From the NCBI GenBank assembly GCA_937892815.1, contig CALBHZ010000034.1, positions 1 through 5,573 on the forward strand: a DNA stretch of 5,573 nucleotides, read 5' to 3'. Source of the DNA: an uncultured archaeon. Lineage in GTDB: Archaea > Thermoproteota > Nitrososphaeria > Conexivisphaerales > CALBHZ01. Made by a program: the position numbers and the translations under genes. The notes under the pieces are model-generated. The model was given only the letters and a program-made list of their open reading frames with translations, did no database searches and was not told where the DNA came from. Shown here one piece after another: positions 5,071 to 5,573 of this stretch (its first letter is position 1; each line of letters starts with the position of its first letter).

Positions 5071-5573
5071 GTTGTAGGACTTCTCGTGATGACATGACTT
5101 TACCGAAGTAGCCTTTAATGATATCTAACGCAACCTTATGTTTCAAGCTATCATAACTTGCTACGCAATCCTCGACGGTAATAGTATTGTAGTCGAGCAT
5201 AAAAGCATGGCTTGCCGTAGTGAGTACGCAGACATGCGTATGAACCCCTGTTATCAATACGTTCTTTATTCCATTACTTCTTAAAATGAGATCTAGGTTA
5301 GTGCCTATGAAAGCGCTATACCTGTGTTTGATTACCACCGGTTCATCCTCCATAGGTTTAAGCTCCTCTATTATTTCGCATCCCCATGTTCCATTTTTCG
5401 CTACCCCACTAGCCTTCGAATACCTATCCTTCCATACGCTAGATGTCGTATAAGGAAAGTGAACCGTTTTTATGAAAACCCTAAAAATTCCCAATTCTCT
5501 CGCCTTACTTAAAAAACTGGATAACCTCTGGATCACCTTCTCTACCATGGATAAATCTCTACCCATCCTTGAA
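5057..5573 (-). CDS. Isochorismatase-like cysteine hydrolase, 5' end cut off
   Basis: This is the C-terminal ~170 residues of an isochorismatase-like cysteine hydrolase, a family that splits amides, carbamoyl compounds or vinyl ethers in the cytoplasm. Numbering from the first in-window Met (5566), the catalytic Lys is K80 in VVIKHRYSAFIGTNLD, the cis-peptide/nucleophile motif is GVHTHVCV with C113, and VEDCVAS (131-137) and KHKVALDII (142-150) are typical. The frame stays open to the window edge, and the family's N-terminal strand with the catalytic Asp (usually DMQ-x-DF) is absent, so roughly 25-35 residues lie outside; the Met at 5566 is probably internal. WGCEI (61-65) resembles nicotinamidase/N-carbamoylsarcosine amidohydrolase-type members more than true isochorismatases. 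Its substrate cannot be assigned. It ends tail to tail over the DUF2848 gene. Confidence 0.88.
   Translation of the reverse strand, partial: SRMGRDLSMVEKVIQRLSSFLSKARELGIFRVFIKTVHFPYTTSSVWKDRYSKASGVAKNGTWGCEIIEELKPMEDEPVVIKHRYSAFIGTNLDLILRSNGIKNVLITGVHTHVCVLTTASHAFMLDYNTITVEDCVASYDSLKHKVALDIIKGYFGKVMSSREVLQLIDA

Noticed and set aside
55..5573. CRISPR arrays, tRNA or rRNA genes, insertion sequences
   Set aside because: No regularly spaced repeats, no clover-leaf or rRNA motifs and no transposase or terminal repeats were seen; coding genes fill nearly all the window.

Overview
The window looks like chromosomal DNA from a thermophilic archaeon, probably of the Thermoproteota (TACK) group. The evidence is indirect. 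DNA is moderately AT-rich, arginine is mostly AGG/AGA and isoleucine often ATA. Two genes have archaeal TATA boxes about 27 bases before their start codons and no ribosome binding site, which is the leaderless arrangement. An internal operon gene uses a perfect AGGAGGT Shine-Dalgarno. Genes are tightly packed, with several overlaps. No marker gene is present, so the lineage is a guess. Bases 1-54 are not biological: they are an Illumina/Nextera P5-i5 adapter left on the contig end, so the native sequence starts at about base 55.

Layout. (1) 56-1793, + strand: a two-gene electron transfer flavoprotein operon, etfB then etfA, separated by 4 bases, with the etfA Shine-Dalgarno inside the end of etfB. 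Its promoter and any partner oxidoreductase genes upstream are lost at the adapter junction. (2) 1806-4333, - strand: a large GTG-started regulator-like protein (degenerate cNMP-binding domain, two CBS domains, GlnD-like DUF294 nucleotidyltransferase, DUF294 C-terminal domain), followed by a DEDDh 3'-5' exonuclease whose start lies 22 bases inside the end of the first gene. (3) 4334-4410: a 77-base divergent intergenic region with back-to-back TATA boxes. (4) 4411-5070, + strand: a DUF2848 protein with features suggesting a fumarylacetoacetate-hydrolase-like metal enzyme. (5) 5057-5573, - strand: a cysteine hydrolase of the isochorismatase-like family, 5'-truncated by the window end and overlapping the DUF2848 gene tail to tail by 14 bases.

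How the genes may work together. EtfB and EtfA form one heterodimer that carries electrons from flavin dehydrogenases to a quinone or ferredoxin-linked acceptor. Its flavin-site motifs are of the non-canonical (FixAB/bifurcating-like) type rather than the mitochondrial type. The nucleotidyltransferase and exonuclease are translationally linked and probably act in one process, plausibly sensing an adenine nucleotide through the CBS pair and then adding or removing nucleotides; the target is unknown. DUF2848 and the isochorismatase-like hydrolase are both probable small-molecule hydrolases and may belong to one catabolic locus. Gene-free stretches are all under 80 bases; no RNA gene, CRISPR array or mobile element was seen.
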